From: Mansonella perstans
Taxonomy: Eukaryota > Nematoda > Chromadorea > Rhabditida > Onchocercidae
Direction of reading: 5' to 3'
Length of the DNA stretch: 64,000 bases
Assembly (NCBI GenBank): GCA_037074765.1
Contig: JBAMDO010000002.1
Coordinates: forward strand, 410,257-474,256
Shown here: piece by piece, positions 13,001-24,935 of the stretch
Numbering within the stretch: position 1 is the first letter of the stretch
Layout: each line of letters opens with the position of its first letter
The notes under the pieces: model-generated
Databases searched by the model: none
Seen by the model: only the letters and a program-made list of their open reading frames with translations
What the model was told of the DNA's origin: nothing
Made by a program: the position numbers and the translations under genes

Positions 13001-16000
13001 AATCTTTTATTGCCAAAATTTCAACCTTATTTTCATTCATCCTAAAAAAAAGAAGATGCACATCATCCTGCTTCGAAATGTTCGACTATGTTGCGGAGCA
13101 AAATCAACAAAAAAGTTTCTCTTTTTTTTGCGACGATTTATTAAAATTAAACTAATAGAAATGTCTGCTGATTACAAAAGGTAAAATAGGAATCAAATGT
13201 CATAAATCTTCTAATCCAATCAAATAGAGTTATCTAAAACTAAGTCATCATTTTCCTTCTGTTGATTATTGTATGATATGTATTAAGAAGCCAAATTATG
13301 GATTAAATTAATTCACACAGATGCATAACGATCGTCTAAAGTCATATTTAAATTAAAATTTGCCTAAATTCAATGAAACAATTTTAAGCAAAAGACAATC
13401 AGTTATCTCTCTGCATATAAAAGTTTTGACTTCAAAATTAATTGACTTAATTAATAATTTTGCCAAGAATTTCGACTGTGCTATTATGGATGTTTCTTTA
13501 ACAAACATAAAGAATATTTCAATCAGGAGTTCTTAATGTTTTCATGGATATATATAGATTTTAAAATATATGTAGCCTTAATATATATCAATGCATAATA
13601 GAATGCACAGTTAATTTCTGACAAAACCAAATTTTTGAGTTTGATATATTTAAATTTGATTACATTTTAAAACAACATCAAATTATTTTTCATTACGAAT
13701 TAATGAACCTAGAAATTTTAATTCAAAAACTCACATCTTGAAAAATATCATCATAGAAGATGATTACAAGTAAAGAAATGTCAGATGCAGTGTTAGCAGT
13801 GATCTCTATACTTTCCTCCAAAGTCCACTTTGTCAGCGACTGAGAATTTTCCATAATCGGATCACCTTCCATGCAATCGAAATAAACTGACGAAGAAGGA
13901 GAAACGGATGAGCGTGACATTAACTTTGCTAAATGTTCTGCTGCCTAAAAAGATCGATAAAAAAGATTTTTTTTTTTTTTAATAAGTGAAAATTAATTCT
14001 TAATACTTTTCTAGCAAAATGAATGAAGTTGCAGCAACACACACAATCCCGGCTAATCTTAGAGGAAGACCGATGATGCCATAGTGAACAAATTTTTAAA
14101 CGATACTTTAGATATTATTCAGAATTTATGGTATATATTCTCAATATAATAAATAATTAATTTATGCACTAAGTAGACTTCACTGGTGTAAAAAATTTCA
14201 AAGTTGAAATCATTTGAAAAACATTATTACATCTCGCTCCAAATCGCGTACATCTTCAATTGTAAGATTATACCATTCATCCTGCCATGTCCAGGCTTGT
14301 TTATGGGCCCTTAGCATTGTATTACGCAATGCATAGCTATGTATCCAACGTTCTGCGCGAGTTTGTAAGCCCCAAAATCGAAATTCAACCTGGAAAACTC
14401 CTCAACAGCATTTAGTTTCAAAATTCTCTCCATAAAAAATTTTTGTAAAATCTATTTCATAAAATTCTTAACATTAACCAAACAAAAAATTCTATACATT
14501 TTGAAATACCAAATGAAATTCCACTTCACTTAATTTGTTGAAAATAATAATATCTGATAGTTTTACGTACTTTGCAAAGTTTATAAGCACACATAATAGG
14601 TTTTCCATTTTTAATACAATCATCAATCCAATCTTTTTTCAGTGGTCCACGGCCAGTATTTATGCTATGATACAATTTCGGATCTTCCTCCGGCACATAA
14701 TCATACGATGATAATGCATCATTTACAAAATCCATTACATCTAAAAATTTTAAATTTCTTTCTTTCTGAATATTTTTCAATTGAAAAATTTTATACCTAA
14801 AACTCAATTTCAAAATCAAAATATTTGAAAAAAATACAGTGAATTTATAGATCTAACTACAATCATTTTTTATTACAAATAATAGTTTAAAAAAAAAACT
14901 ACTTTGCGAAAATTCTTACCAATAATTCGATTTTTCAATTCATCGCTAGTAAGCTCGAAAATATTTTCCTGATTACCAGCATCATTGCAATATTTTGTTT
15001 CCACTTCAATGTTAAAACGATCAAGAAGTGGTGATGAATAACGTGTTTTCGTATACGGATACGCATTCCAAGCTTCTTCATGTGCTTCCAGTGCATTTGT
15101 AGGTAGTACATTACGTAACCATACTTTAAAAACATTTTGATTAGTTTATGTATTTTTATATGTACTAAATGAAAAAAAAAAAAAAATTATTCATTTTATT
15201 TCTTAATGATTGCAAATATTTCCATAACATATCATTGCAAAAAACTGAAATTTTCTTTCCAAAAAAAAAAAAAACTTTTTAATATCTAAATGAATTTCAT
15301 TATAAAATTGCTGCTATTCAATCATACATAACATTGAAAGGGAAACCTGAAAAAGAAAAAGGAATGCTCATTACAATTTATTGTTATAATTTGAATAGAA
15401 AATGTGAAGCATTTCAGTTAAATTTTGTTTCGATCTTTTTCACATGATATTTCACACATTAAAAATTCATGTGAAAATCCTTCAATTGAATGATTTGAAT
15501 GGCGCTTAATCATTCAACTGTTTAATTAATGTTCATTCATGTTTTGAAACAGGATGCCAATTTATTCTTTTTTAATTAGAAAAAAAAGTACATGAAAAAA
15601 AGGTACACAAAGAATTTGTTTCATTTTCATATTGTTCCAAAATTTTCTATCATTTATTTGAAATTATAAAAAGGAGAAAGCAAATTAAAAATGACAGTAA
15701 TTTTAGCAGCAAACAAAAAGAAAGTTAGACTAACTGATCTAATAAATCAATTACTTTAATTCGTGTTTTCTTTTTTTAAAAATTGTTCTCGAGATGAAAA
15801 AAACCTTTCTTTGAGGATGCGAAAGACTATATAAACTGGAAACTATGAGGGTATGATGTATCATTCTTTGCTATTAAAATACTAAAGTAATTTCTTTCTA
15901 TTCATGGATGAATAATAATTGTAAATGTTGTAGTATCTGATTTTCAGTATAATAATAATTTAGGTGAAAATATTTTTTTAATATTGACAGGAAATATATC

Positions 16001-18506
16001 ACTTATACCATATGGTCATTTTTTTACGCAATTTATTCATTGAGGTACCAAATACTTACGCGGAATTTTTTTGTTGATATGATAAATTTTATATGTATAC
16101 TGACCAGATCCACCTGGACCATCGTTGTATGGTTTATTGGTGATAATTTCTACACCACTACCTTCACCCGAACTTTCTTGTCGACTTTTTTTCTGCAAAA
16201 TTTTTAAAACCTTTTGTTGAATCGTTCAATTTAACAATCAACTGTTTCAACATTATTTCTCTTCAAATCCTCAATAATTTTGCGAAAAATTTCTTATTCA
16301 TTTTCTTATTTCCGAAATATTTGCTTTTTTTAATGGTAATAAAAAATTTTTTACTACTCATTATTTCCGATAAATTGGTCAATATTCTTCAAATTTTTAT
16401 TATTTAGGAACGAAAATTCCTCTCTAATTTTGCTTCTATCTCATCATTTGTTTCTTACTCTTCTCTTCGTACGATGCTTTTATCTTTTCAGATTTCAATT
16501 ACCAAAGAATGTTATGTCATAGTGTAAACAGCAAACAGCTCTTTCATAACTTTCAATGTAATGACTAAGGGAAATGATTCCAATCTTAAGACACAAAATG
16601 AGAACTTCCAGACATAAAATTTGTAAAGATATAAGCTGCAGCATTGGCTAGACGGCAAAAATCAAAGAATGTTATAAAACTTCACAATGCTAAAGATTAT
16701 TGTTTTTTTTCTTTTCATAAATGTTTCATAAAAACATCCACAATAAAGATTTTTTTTTTCACAATTCACAAATGCTAAAGATTGATTATTGTTTTTCAAG
16801 AATTTGACAACAATTAGACAGCCTATGTTCCGTTTAAAATTATTAACTTATACTTCAAAGAGAGAGAAATTTTTCAGAAATTTCAAAAATTAAAAAATTA
16901 TATACTTTTCATATCTGTCCATTATCTATGTATACTTGTTACATCCGTCCACATCTATCCTTTTTACACCTGTCCATTATCTGTCTTTTTCATACCTATT
17001 CATTATCTATCTTTTTCACACCTGTCTGTTATCTGTTCTTTTTATACCTGTCCATTATTTATCTTTTTTACACCTGTATATTATCTGTCCTTTTCATACT
17101 TGCCCATTATCTGTCCTCTACAATTCTAGCTAACTTTTACAAATAGGCTATTACAGGCACAATCAAGTGCCAGCCTTATTTAATCAAAATTAATCGATAA
17201 CTCGTCATTAAATCAATTGTATACATATATAATAACTTTTTTTTTTCGCACAATTGTAAAATTTCAAATCTTACAATTAATTATGGAAAAATCACGTAAT
17301 TTAGAATCTCGAAAAAAAAATTTCGAAATTCCGATAACATAGGCAAAGTGATTAAAATAAAACGGACATCTAACATGCAATGCTTAACATTTCTGAAAGC
17401 AATGTAATTGCTCATTTCATAAATCAGAAAAAAGAAGAAAAAAACCTGCATGTATTCTAAAATGTGCGAATCAATTTGTCTCTATGCTCAATCAAGCAAT
17501 TCATAAATTAAATTATTTGTTTTGAAAATTTGTCATTTTTTTCGTTTTAGCAACAAACACACATCTAATGCTTGCCAATACTTCTAACATTAAAATGAAA
17601 GGAAAAGCGGAAAATCATTTTTGACAAATAAGGAATTCACTTAATATAAATCAATTGATAAATGAAAAAGTTTTGCTTGATAAAATGACTATCTAAAATT
17701 TAAAAAAGCTCGATTAATTCATTATTCTAGAAAAATCATTCGTCAATTCATCCTAAATTTAACCATAAGCTTGCAATAAAAACAAAAGTCTTAGGTGTTT
17801 TTGGGGAAAAATTGTAATGATTAATAAACTTCATCTAAAAAGAATTAAATTTTAAGATACGTTTTTTTTGCTGTCAAAATCATACACTTTTTATTTAATA
17901 GCTACATCTTGCTCAAATCAAATGCTATATAATTTTTGAATTAAATGTTAATAAATTATTGATGAATACCATGCTACCTCATTAAAAACATCTCAAAGAA
18001 TAATTTGATTTCGCTAATCATTGGAGAATTATCTGATATATGAATATATTTGTGAGTATATATAATAAATTAAATTAAAATATTTATGAAATAGAAAATT
18101 GTTACTACACACATCTACTATTTTACTGCCTTTAAATGCTTTCAAATTTCTGAAAAAATGCAAAGTTGGCAGAATTTTTTTCTTTTGTAAAATATAATGA
18201 AAGAAACACATGTAAACATTCATGATGATTAAACACTGAATGTAATGAGTGATATTCAAATAATAAAATCTATTCTTGAAAGGATGCTGAAATTCCTGAA
18301 TATCTGGATACTAAAATAAGAAAAAAGAAATATTTGCGCAAAAATTAATTCAACTATAGCTGCGTTTACCTGTTTTATTTTAGTCTCATGAAGAAAAAAA
18401 AAAAATCATGCAAAATTATTAAAATAACCTGAATCATATAAAGTTGAGCGATACGATATTCATTAACGGTAAGAGGTATGAGAATACGATACTCCTTCAT
18501 TAGCAT
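7058..18506 (-). CDS. pitp-1: Membrane-associated phosphatidylinositol transfer protein (RdgB/Nir family)
   Basis: Exchanges phosphatidylinositol and phosphatidic acid between membranes, in the known family at ER-plasma membrane contacts. The start at 18506 gives MLMKEYRILIPLTVNEYRIA, the classic PITP N-terminus. Exons checked include 18429-18506, 16060-16192 (SGEGSGVEIITNKPYNDG), 14920-15123 (WNAYPYTKTRYSSP), 14571-14740 (TGRGPLKKDW, MCAYKLCKV), 14231-14389 (FRFWGLQTRAERWIH), 13735-13944, 12545-12772 and one starting at 11168. Further exons encode the DDHD-region part (LGCPLAFVLIHRKF; DACGARLEPVLNP; WGNHRIDHTLYSS; LHSSYWESDDVAAFIL). The C-terminal LNS2 part has FSIDGSLTASVSVTGRDP and YITARPDMQHKVVALWL. 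The last exon is 7058-7343. A lipase-elbow-like GDNLGG is present instead of GxSxG, suggesting the DDHD part is not a standard hydrolase. Some exons between 11168 and 8960 were not fully resolved. Divergent from the PP4 gene. Confidence 0.93.
7338..7549 (-). repeat. Tandem duplication (about 105 bp x2) across the last intron/exon border of pitp-1
   Basis: Copy 1 spans 7338-7442 and copy 2 7443-7549, differing at a few bases and a short indel. On the coding strand both contain TTTCTAG followed by codons for Gln-Lys-Val. Only copy 1 continues into the last exon; copy 2 runs into TAG. Confidence 0.88.
12101..12136. repeat. (CT)n microsatellite
   Basis: TCTCTCTCCC followed by a long CT run, inside a pitp-1 intron. 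On the coding strand it is a GA repeat. Confidence 0.95.
16950..17117. repeat. 26-bp minisatellite in a pitp-1 intron
   Basis: Degenerate units of the type TCCATTATCTGTCTTTTTCA plus TACCTG repeat head to tail with a 26-bp period, about six to seven copies. Because 26 is not a multiple of three, each frame reads it as shifting hydrophobic runs. The open frames across it are not genes. Confidence 0.85.
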
Positions 18507-18523
18507 TGTTTTGGTAGTAAGTT

Positions 18524-18564
18524 GTAGTAGTAGTAGCAGTAGTAAGCAACAGTAGTAGTAGTAA

Positions 18565-18617
<53 letters not shown>

Positions 18618-18679
18618 GTAGTCAGTAGCAGTAGTAAGTAGTAATAGTAGTAATTAGTAATAGCAATAGTAATAGTAAT
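18524..18679. repeat. (TAG/AGT)n trinucleotide microsatellite
   Basis: About 150 bp of imperfect TAG/GTA repeats with one uninterrupted block near 18563-18607. It begins less than 20 nt upstream of the pitp-1 start codon, so on the pitp-1 strand it is a CTA repeat in the leader or proximal promoter. Confidence 0.95.
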
Positions 18680-19012
18680 AGAAGAGCAAGAAGCAAAATA
18701 GATTGAATATTTTTTCCAGCAAATAAAACGAGCTACACAATAAGGATGGCTGTTGCAACTGAATTATTCATTTAAAATTGTTAGCTGAAAAAAAATTTGA
18801 TTTCGTTTTTCTTTCATTCTTTTCTTTATATCATTCAATTCTATTTTATTCCTTTTTGTCTTTCTTTTTCAATTCTTTTCATCTATTTCTTTGATTCTTA
18901 CTACTAATTAATTTTCAAACAATTTATCAAATAATATATTGAAAATAATAATCATTCGTATATTTATTAAATTAGTTACCAATAAAATGACGACCAGAAG
19001 AAAAGATTAAAC

Positions 19013-19120
19013 AATAAAGGCAAAAGAGGAAGAGGAAGAGGAAGGAAAAGGATAAGGATAGTGAAAGGGAGTAGAAATGAGGGAGAGGAAGAGAGAGAAA
19101 AGTTAAAAAAAGAAAGTGGT
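19013..19120. repeat. Polypurine tract
   Basis: About 100 bp almost entirely A and G on the + strand, with AGGAAGAGGAAGAGGAAGG-like short repeats and (GA) runs. No coding frame is supported. Confidence 0.75.
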
Positions 19121-21187
19121 AAAATTTATTATTTATAATTGAGGTAAAATAAATTAAATTTCATTAAATTAGCAAGCATCAAAAAAAAAATATAACAAAT
19201 AAGAAAGAAAGACAGAAAGAATGTATGAATGAATGAGAAAGTTATGGAAAGGGAAAATTTGGAAATGAAATATTTCTTAATGTGAATAACCTTAGCTTTT
19301 AAGGCCTTCTCAAAAGTACTCATCATCGACATTCCTATTTATCCACATTTCCTTTTGCATCTTTTTTCTCTCGTATCTTTTATTCTTCCTGCAACATTTC
19401 TTTTTGCATTCCTTTTTCACTTCACCAATTGACAATTTCCTTTTCTCTTTTTCTTCTTGTTTTCCTTTTCTGTCTAAATTTCAATATCTTTAAGTACTTT
19501 TTTTCTTTACCACTATTTCCATATATTTTCACGTATTTGAAATTTCTCTACGCTATTTTAAATCTTTTTTTTCAACTTTTTTTTGGCTATAATTTAAGAT
19601 TTAGATAAAATTCCGAAAAAAAGTGAGAGGAAAAATATATATCAAATAAGAAGTAGCTAATCCATAAAAAGAAAATAAATCAAAGGCTTCAAGTTCTTCC
19701 CGTTTATTCATCCCAGTCTTGCCTAAACATTTTCTTCTTGTCCAATTTCCGTTTTCTAATCTTTAAATGGTCTTACATGAATGAAGCGAAAAATTTGCTT
19801 CGGGAAAATATTTGAAGAAATAGTGATGAAGAATGACATTTATGTTTTTTTTTTCCCATTGTCATTCTATCTTTTCAATTTGTTGCTTTTAAATTTTTTT
19901 GCTTCATCATAAACGAAAGATGGGAAGAAGAAAGGAATCAAAAGGAAACAATAAAAATCAGTAAATAATAGCAAAATGCTACAAGAATAAATAAAATATC
20001 AAAAAATTATATAAACAATACAACGAAAAGAAAAAAAAAAACATCCTACACATACTTTACAAAGTGAAAATACCATATTTCTAGTCGATTACTGCATCAT
20101 TACTAATATCATTAATCGAGATGTATCATTACTAATTGCATAAGAGAAATAAATAAATGAACAAAGAGAAATGAAAAAATAATGTATTGTTATTTTCTTA
20201 TTATTTTCAAATTTCAAACTAAATTTATTGCATTATTTTCATTCATTCCTATATGATAAATTTTTTGAAAATTTTATGTCACAAATAAAAATAAATATAC
20301 AATATGATTTTTATATTAAATATTGGTACAAAATTTCACAATTCTGACAACACTTTTTAGTATTATTTTTATTAGTTGAATCTCTCTCAATTTGCCGTTA
20401 ATGTAAATTTAGATGAAATTAAAATGAAAGAAACACTGATAATAAAGGAATAAATTGCAGGAAAAGAAAAAATCAAATAGAAAGAGATAATGATGGAAAA
20501 TTAAAAAAGCGGGAAATGCCATAAGAAGCCATTATTTAATTTTTATCCCTTAATGGTCACTAATCCTAACTTGACCATTTTCATTATTATCCAAAAAACA
20601 TTTCGCATCTTTCATCTCTCACCGATATGCTCAGATATCCAAGGAACTTATTAAATATTCGATCAAACAGGAATCCGCTTCGTCTGCCTTCAAATGACTT
20701 CCGGTATATCGGATATCAATCGTTCAGTCGAAAAATCGGCACAGAATGTAAATATGGCAATCGAAATTTTGATTTAGTTTTTGCTCTGGCCGAGCCATCA
20801 TTTCAGATGGACGAGTTGCAAATTCAAGTTTCTTATCCTATTTAAGGTTTGAAGTTGGTAATGAACTTGATGGCTTTATTAGTTTAATTACTCATTGCAT
20901 TTTAATCTTTTCTTTGTTCATTCTTTTAAGTATTTGAATCGTTTTTTTTTTTGGAGTATTTAAGTTTGGATATATAACTTTTATTCGATAAAGTAATTAG
21001 TTAAATCCAATAATAATTGTTCCAGTGCGGATTTTGCTTTTAATGAAACTAATTAGAATTGTAAAAAAAAAAGAGAAATTGATCTTTCATTTTTTCCTTA
21101 TTTTCGCTTGAAAGATTATTTTATTTGAAATATACCGTTATTACTGCATTAATTGTATGTTTCTAATTTGCAGTGAAAGATTGTGAT

Positions 21188-23892
21188 ATGGTAATGAATG
21201 CGGATGAAACGCTACCTTTGGTGTTACCTTCGACACCGACTTCAGTTACTGTGAATGATTTGGATAGGTTAACAAATAATTTTTCCTTTTAAGTTTCATT
21301 GAAGTCGAAAAGTGTTTATCGAAAGGCACAAATATTTTGTATGTGATTTAAAAATGTTAACTTATAAATCATAAAAGTGTATAATGAAATTATAAGGCAC
21401 TCTTTACCTTTGTAAGTTACATGATCGATTTTTAGGCAGATTGAAACATTGATGAGATGTGAATGTATCTCAGAGCAAGAAGTGAAATCATTGTGTGCCA
21501 AAGCGCGTGAAATCCTTTTGCAAGAAGGTAACGTGCAAGTAGTCGACTCTCCTGTTACGGTAATCTTTGCGTTATTTATTCGAACTTTTTGAATTCTTTC
21601 AGGTTTGACTGAATGAATGATTGCATATTAGTAGTATTGCTTGACAGCAATAGTTAATCATTAAGTTGTATGCATGATACATCAATCTGCATTACTCGCA
21701 TATTAAATAGCCAAAGTAGGAAAAAAAAGACGAAAAAATTACATATGAGGCTATTAATACCTTATTACCATCAGGCTGTTTGTGTGCAATCGAAAATTTA
21801 AGATTCAATTGTTTATACTTTTACAGATTTTATAAATCAAAAAATATTTATACTTGGAGATTTAGATATGCGGTGATATTCATGGTCAGTTTTACGATTT
21901 GATGGAACTATTCAGGGTTGGTGGTCAGGTTCCTGATACCAATTATCTTTTCCTTGGTGACTTTGTCGACCGTGGTTTTTATTCTGTTGAGGTAAGTTGC
22001 TTCGTTGTTCTTTGGTGAACCACAGTGTAATACTCAATTTGTTTTTTTTTTTTTTTTTTTCTCACATTTTGAAACTGGCTCCTAAAATGTGAATTCTTCA
22101 ATAATGTTAAGCTGAATTCAATTTTATTCAGGATTGTCAATCAGTTTATTACATTTTTGAACTAATTACCTGCTATAACATGCTTTTTTTGTGGTTTGCC
22201 TTATTTTCTATCTTTCAAGCCAGTATTTATTTCTCAACTGGAACTAAATTTTGACATCCAAGCATCAAAAAAAAAGTTATTGAAGCATTAAAAAGAAAAA
22301 TTTTGTTCACATGAATGAATCTTTGTGTTGCACCATTGGCTTCTGTAACATAAGTTTACAATTGGATATAAAGATATTTTACACAACACTGTTGACTTCA
22401 GTTTCACTTTAATGATTATAATTTAATTTTTCAGACATTCCTGCTTTTATTAGCTCTAAAAGTGCGATATCCCGATAGAATGATGCTGATAAGGGGGAAT
22501 CATGAATCTCGACAAATTACTCAAGTATATGGGTTTTACGATGAATGCCTGAGGAAATACGGTTCATCAGCCGTATGGAGGTAATTTGGTTTTAGCTTCT
22601 TGTTCGCTCTGAAGAAGAATGGATTTTGATAGAATTATTGAGTGTCTATTTGTTTTTCTAAATGTCTTTTAATAAATGATTATTATTTTAGATGTTGTAC
22701 TGAAGTATTCGATTGTTTAAGTCTTTCTGCAGTCATCGCGGGTAAAGTGTTCTGTGTTCATGGTGGTTTATCACCATCAATACAAAGTCTTGATCAAATT
22801 AGGGCGATCGATAGGAAGCAAGAGGTAGGTGCTTTATAGTTTCATTATACTATCGAATTAAAAATATTTCTTAGATAATATTTTTAATAATCTATTCATT
22901 TGCTAGAGATATGATTTTCAGGTACCTCATGATGGCCCAATGTGTGATTTGTTATGGTCAGATCCGGAAGAGAGTGTTGGTTGGGGTGTTAGTCCTAGGG
23001 GTGCTGGTTACTTGTTCGGTTCTGACGTTGTTAAAGTTAGTTTCACCAACTTTTATGTTCAGCTCTTTTTTATTTTGCATAAATAATTGATTATAGAAGG
23101 AGTATTTATTTAAGAGCTTCATAAGTGCTCGCCAAAATGAAGAGAAAGTTTCTGAGACAGTTTTCTGAAACTATGTAAAATCTGCCTGATTTTTGAAATT
23201 TCCATGTGTTATCATTTCCTTTTCTATCAAAATTCTCTGCTTATTGTGGGTTTATTTTTCACTGAAGATAAATGACAGTTAATTTAGGCCTTTTGCCAAG
23301 CAAATGGCGTAGATTTGATTTGTCGGGCCCATCAGCTTGTTATGGAAGGTTACAAATGGCATTTTGGTGAAACAGTTTTAACCGTCTGGTCGGCACCTAA
23401 TTATTGCTACAGGTAATGTTGATTCGTTTTGTTTAAATTTATTCTTTTCATTTCCAAATCTACGTTGATTGAAAATTAGTTAGAATTTTCTGATTTTCAG
23501 TTAGAATAACTACTTCATTAACGTCATGTTGCGAATCCTTTATCTATAAGTATTTATAATACTTGTAGATGTGGCAATGTCGCGGCTATTCTAGAACTTG
23601 ATGAACAATTAAACAAAGATTTTACTATTTTTGAAGCTGCACCACAGGTTTATACATTGAATTAGTTTTTCTCTTGAAAAGGATTAAGCTCTTAAATTTA
23701 GTAACTCAAAAGAGATATTTTCTGGTCTTCTTCTCTGACCTTTATGGATTTGATACCATTTGCAATTAATACTTACTATTTCTCTGCTGCATGATTTATA
23801 GAAGCAGTTTTACAATTCATTTACTGAATACTTTTTTACAGGAAAATCGTGGTGCTCCAGCGAAAAAGCCTCAGCCAGACTATTTCCTGTGA
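21188..23892 (+). CDS. pph-4: Serine/threonine protein phosphatase 4 catalytic subunit
   Basis: Metal-dependent PPP-family phosphatase. PP4 acts in centrosome maturation, meiosis and DNA-damage recovery. Nine exons join in frame: 21188-21267, 21436-21559, 21866-21991, 22435-22580, 22692-22824, 22922-23035, 23288-23412, 23569-23647 and 23842-23892, giving 325 residues. PPP signatures are all present: [54 protein letters not shown], and the methylatable PDYFL C-terminus. Within the PP2A-like group, EAKALCAK-like ([13 protein letters not shown]), DSPVT and [15 protein letters not shown] fit PP4 rather than PP2A or PP6. The N-terminus ([20 protein letters not shown]) is about 18 residues longer than vertebrate PP4c; the start was chosen as the first ATG after the acceptor at 21173. 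C. elegans has two paralogues (pph-4.1/4.2); only one copy is seen here. Confidence 0.95.
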
Positions 23893-24935
23893 AGGCTGTT
23901 GTATTGATATTATATTTTTAATTGGATTGCAATGTATTATTATAGTGCTTTTATATAATTATAAAATTTGTGATCAAAGATCAAAGAAGTGAAATATAAA
24001 AGAAAAACTGAATGTGTTTAATTTTTTTTCATTTTCATATTTCTCCTAAAAGTGCAAGCTTTAATTATTATTGTTTGTAATATTTTGCCATTTACTATAT
24101 TCGATTTGAAATCACCAGTTTCAATTTTTTGTACGTTGTATTACATTATTGATTATATCATTAGTTATTCGTCCACTGCCTTGAATTTAATTTGGAGATG
24201 AAAAAAAATTTTTTAAAAAATCTCATTGTTGATACAATGATTTTACTTGTATAAAGTAACGGTCATAGTTTCTTAAATGGTTGAATTCAAGAATTTGTCG
24301 CCCACAAATGTTCGTTTTATTTTGTTTTTTTTCTCAGTGTTTCTTCGTTTTGCAGTATTTTTTCCTGAATTTTATTAAAATGATGTTATGAACATACCTG
24401 ATATTGCTAAGCCTTCGTTACTACTGAAATAAAAAGGAGTAATTTTTAGTATTTTTTTTTTATAGCAATGATTACTGATAGAATTGGAAGTTTTTGTAAT
24501 ATATAACTATTATGTGGTACTTTTAGATGATAGCACAAAATAGATATGTTGTAGAGTGAATTTATGAGTAAAAGTTGCTTTTGATGCTCAGTTCACTTAT
24601 ACCGTACTTATCTCTTTGTTATTTTTTTTACTTGCGATTCATGCATGGGAATAATTATTACTGAAAATCCGTCGATGAAATTTGGTAAATATTGACTGAT
24701 TACTAATTTCTTGTTAGTCAATTTCAGATATTTTAAATGTTATCATATAAGGTACTATGAATTCAATTAGCCTTATATGGTATCTAATCTACAAGCATAA
24801 GCATTATGATTTTAGGATTTGCGTATCTCTTAACTTTATTTAGTAGTAATTGGTTGTAATTAATTATAGCGCTAGTTAATGCGAAAATTGATGGAGGTAA
24901 ATTCAAATTTAAGAACAATAATGTTTCAATTGCAG
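23893..24935. other. Intergenic region, PP4 to glutaredoxin
   Basis: About 1 kb of AT-rich sequence on the same strand as both flanking genes. It contains no open frame of interest. It ends in TTTCAATTGCAG (acceptor at 24935) directly against the glutaredoxin ATG. Confidence 0.6.
24924..24935 (+). promoter_or_regulatory. Putative trans-splice acceptor of glutaredoxin 5
   Basis: TTTCAATTGCAG immediately precedes ATG TTC AGT. A zero- or near-zero-length leader after an acceptor is typical of spliced-leader addition in nematodes. Confidence 0.5.

Larger units (their letters stand above)
18507..21187. other. Divergent intergenic region between pitp-1 and the PP4 gene
   Basis: 2.7 kb that must hold both promoters. 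It contains a trinucleotide microsatellite (18524-18679), pyrimidine-rich tracts near 18795-18900 and 19340-19620, a purine-rich tract at 19013-19120, and a slightly more GC-rich patch at 20560-20850 with a 72-codon open frame. An acceptor at 21168-21173 (TTTGCAG) 14 nt before the PP4 start marks a likely trans-splice or leader-exon site. Confidence 0.7.

Noticed and set aside
16928..17146. Hydrophobic frames rich in Phe, Tyr, Leu and Ile
   Set aside because: They are translations of the 26-bp minisatellite within an intron.
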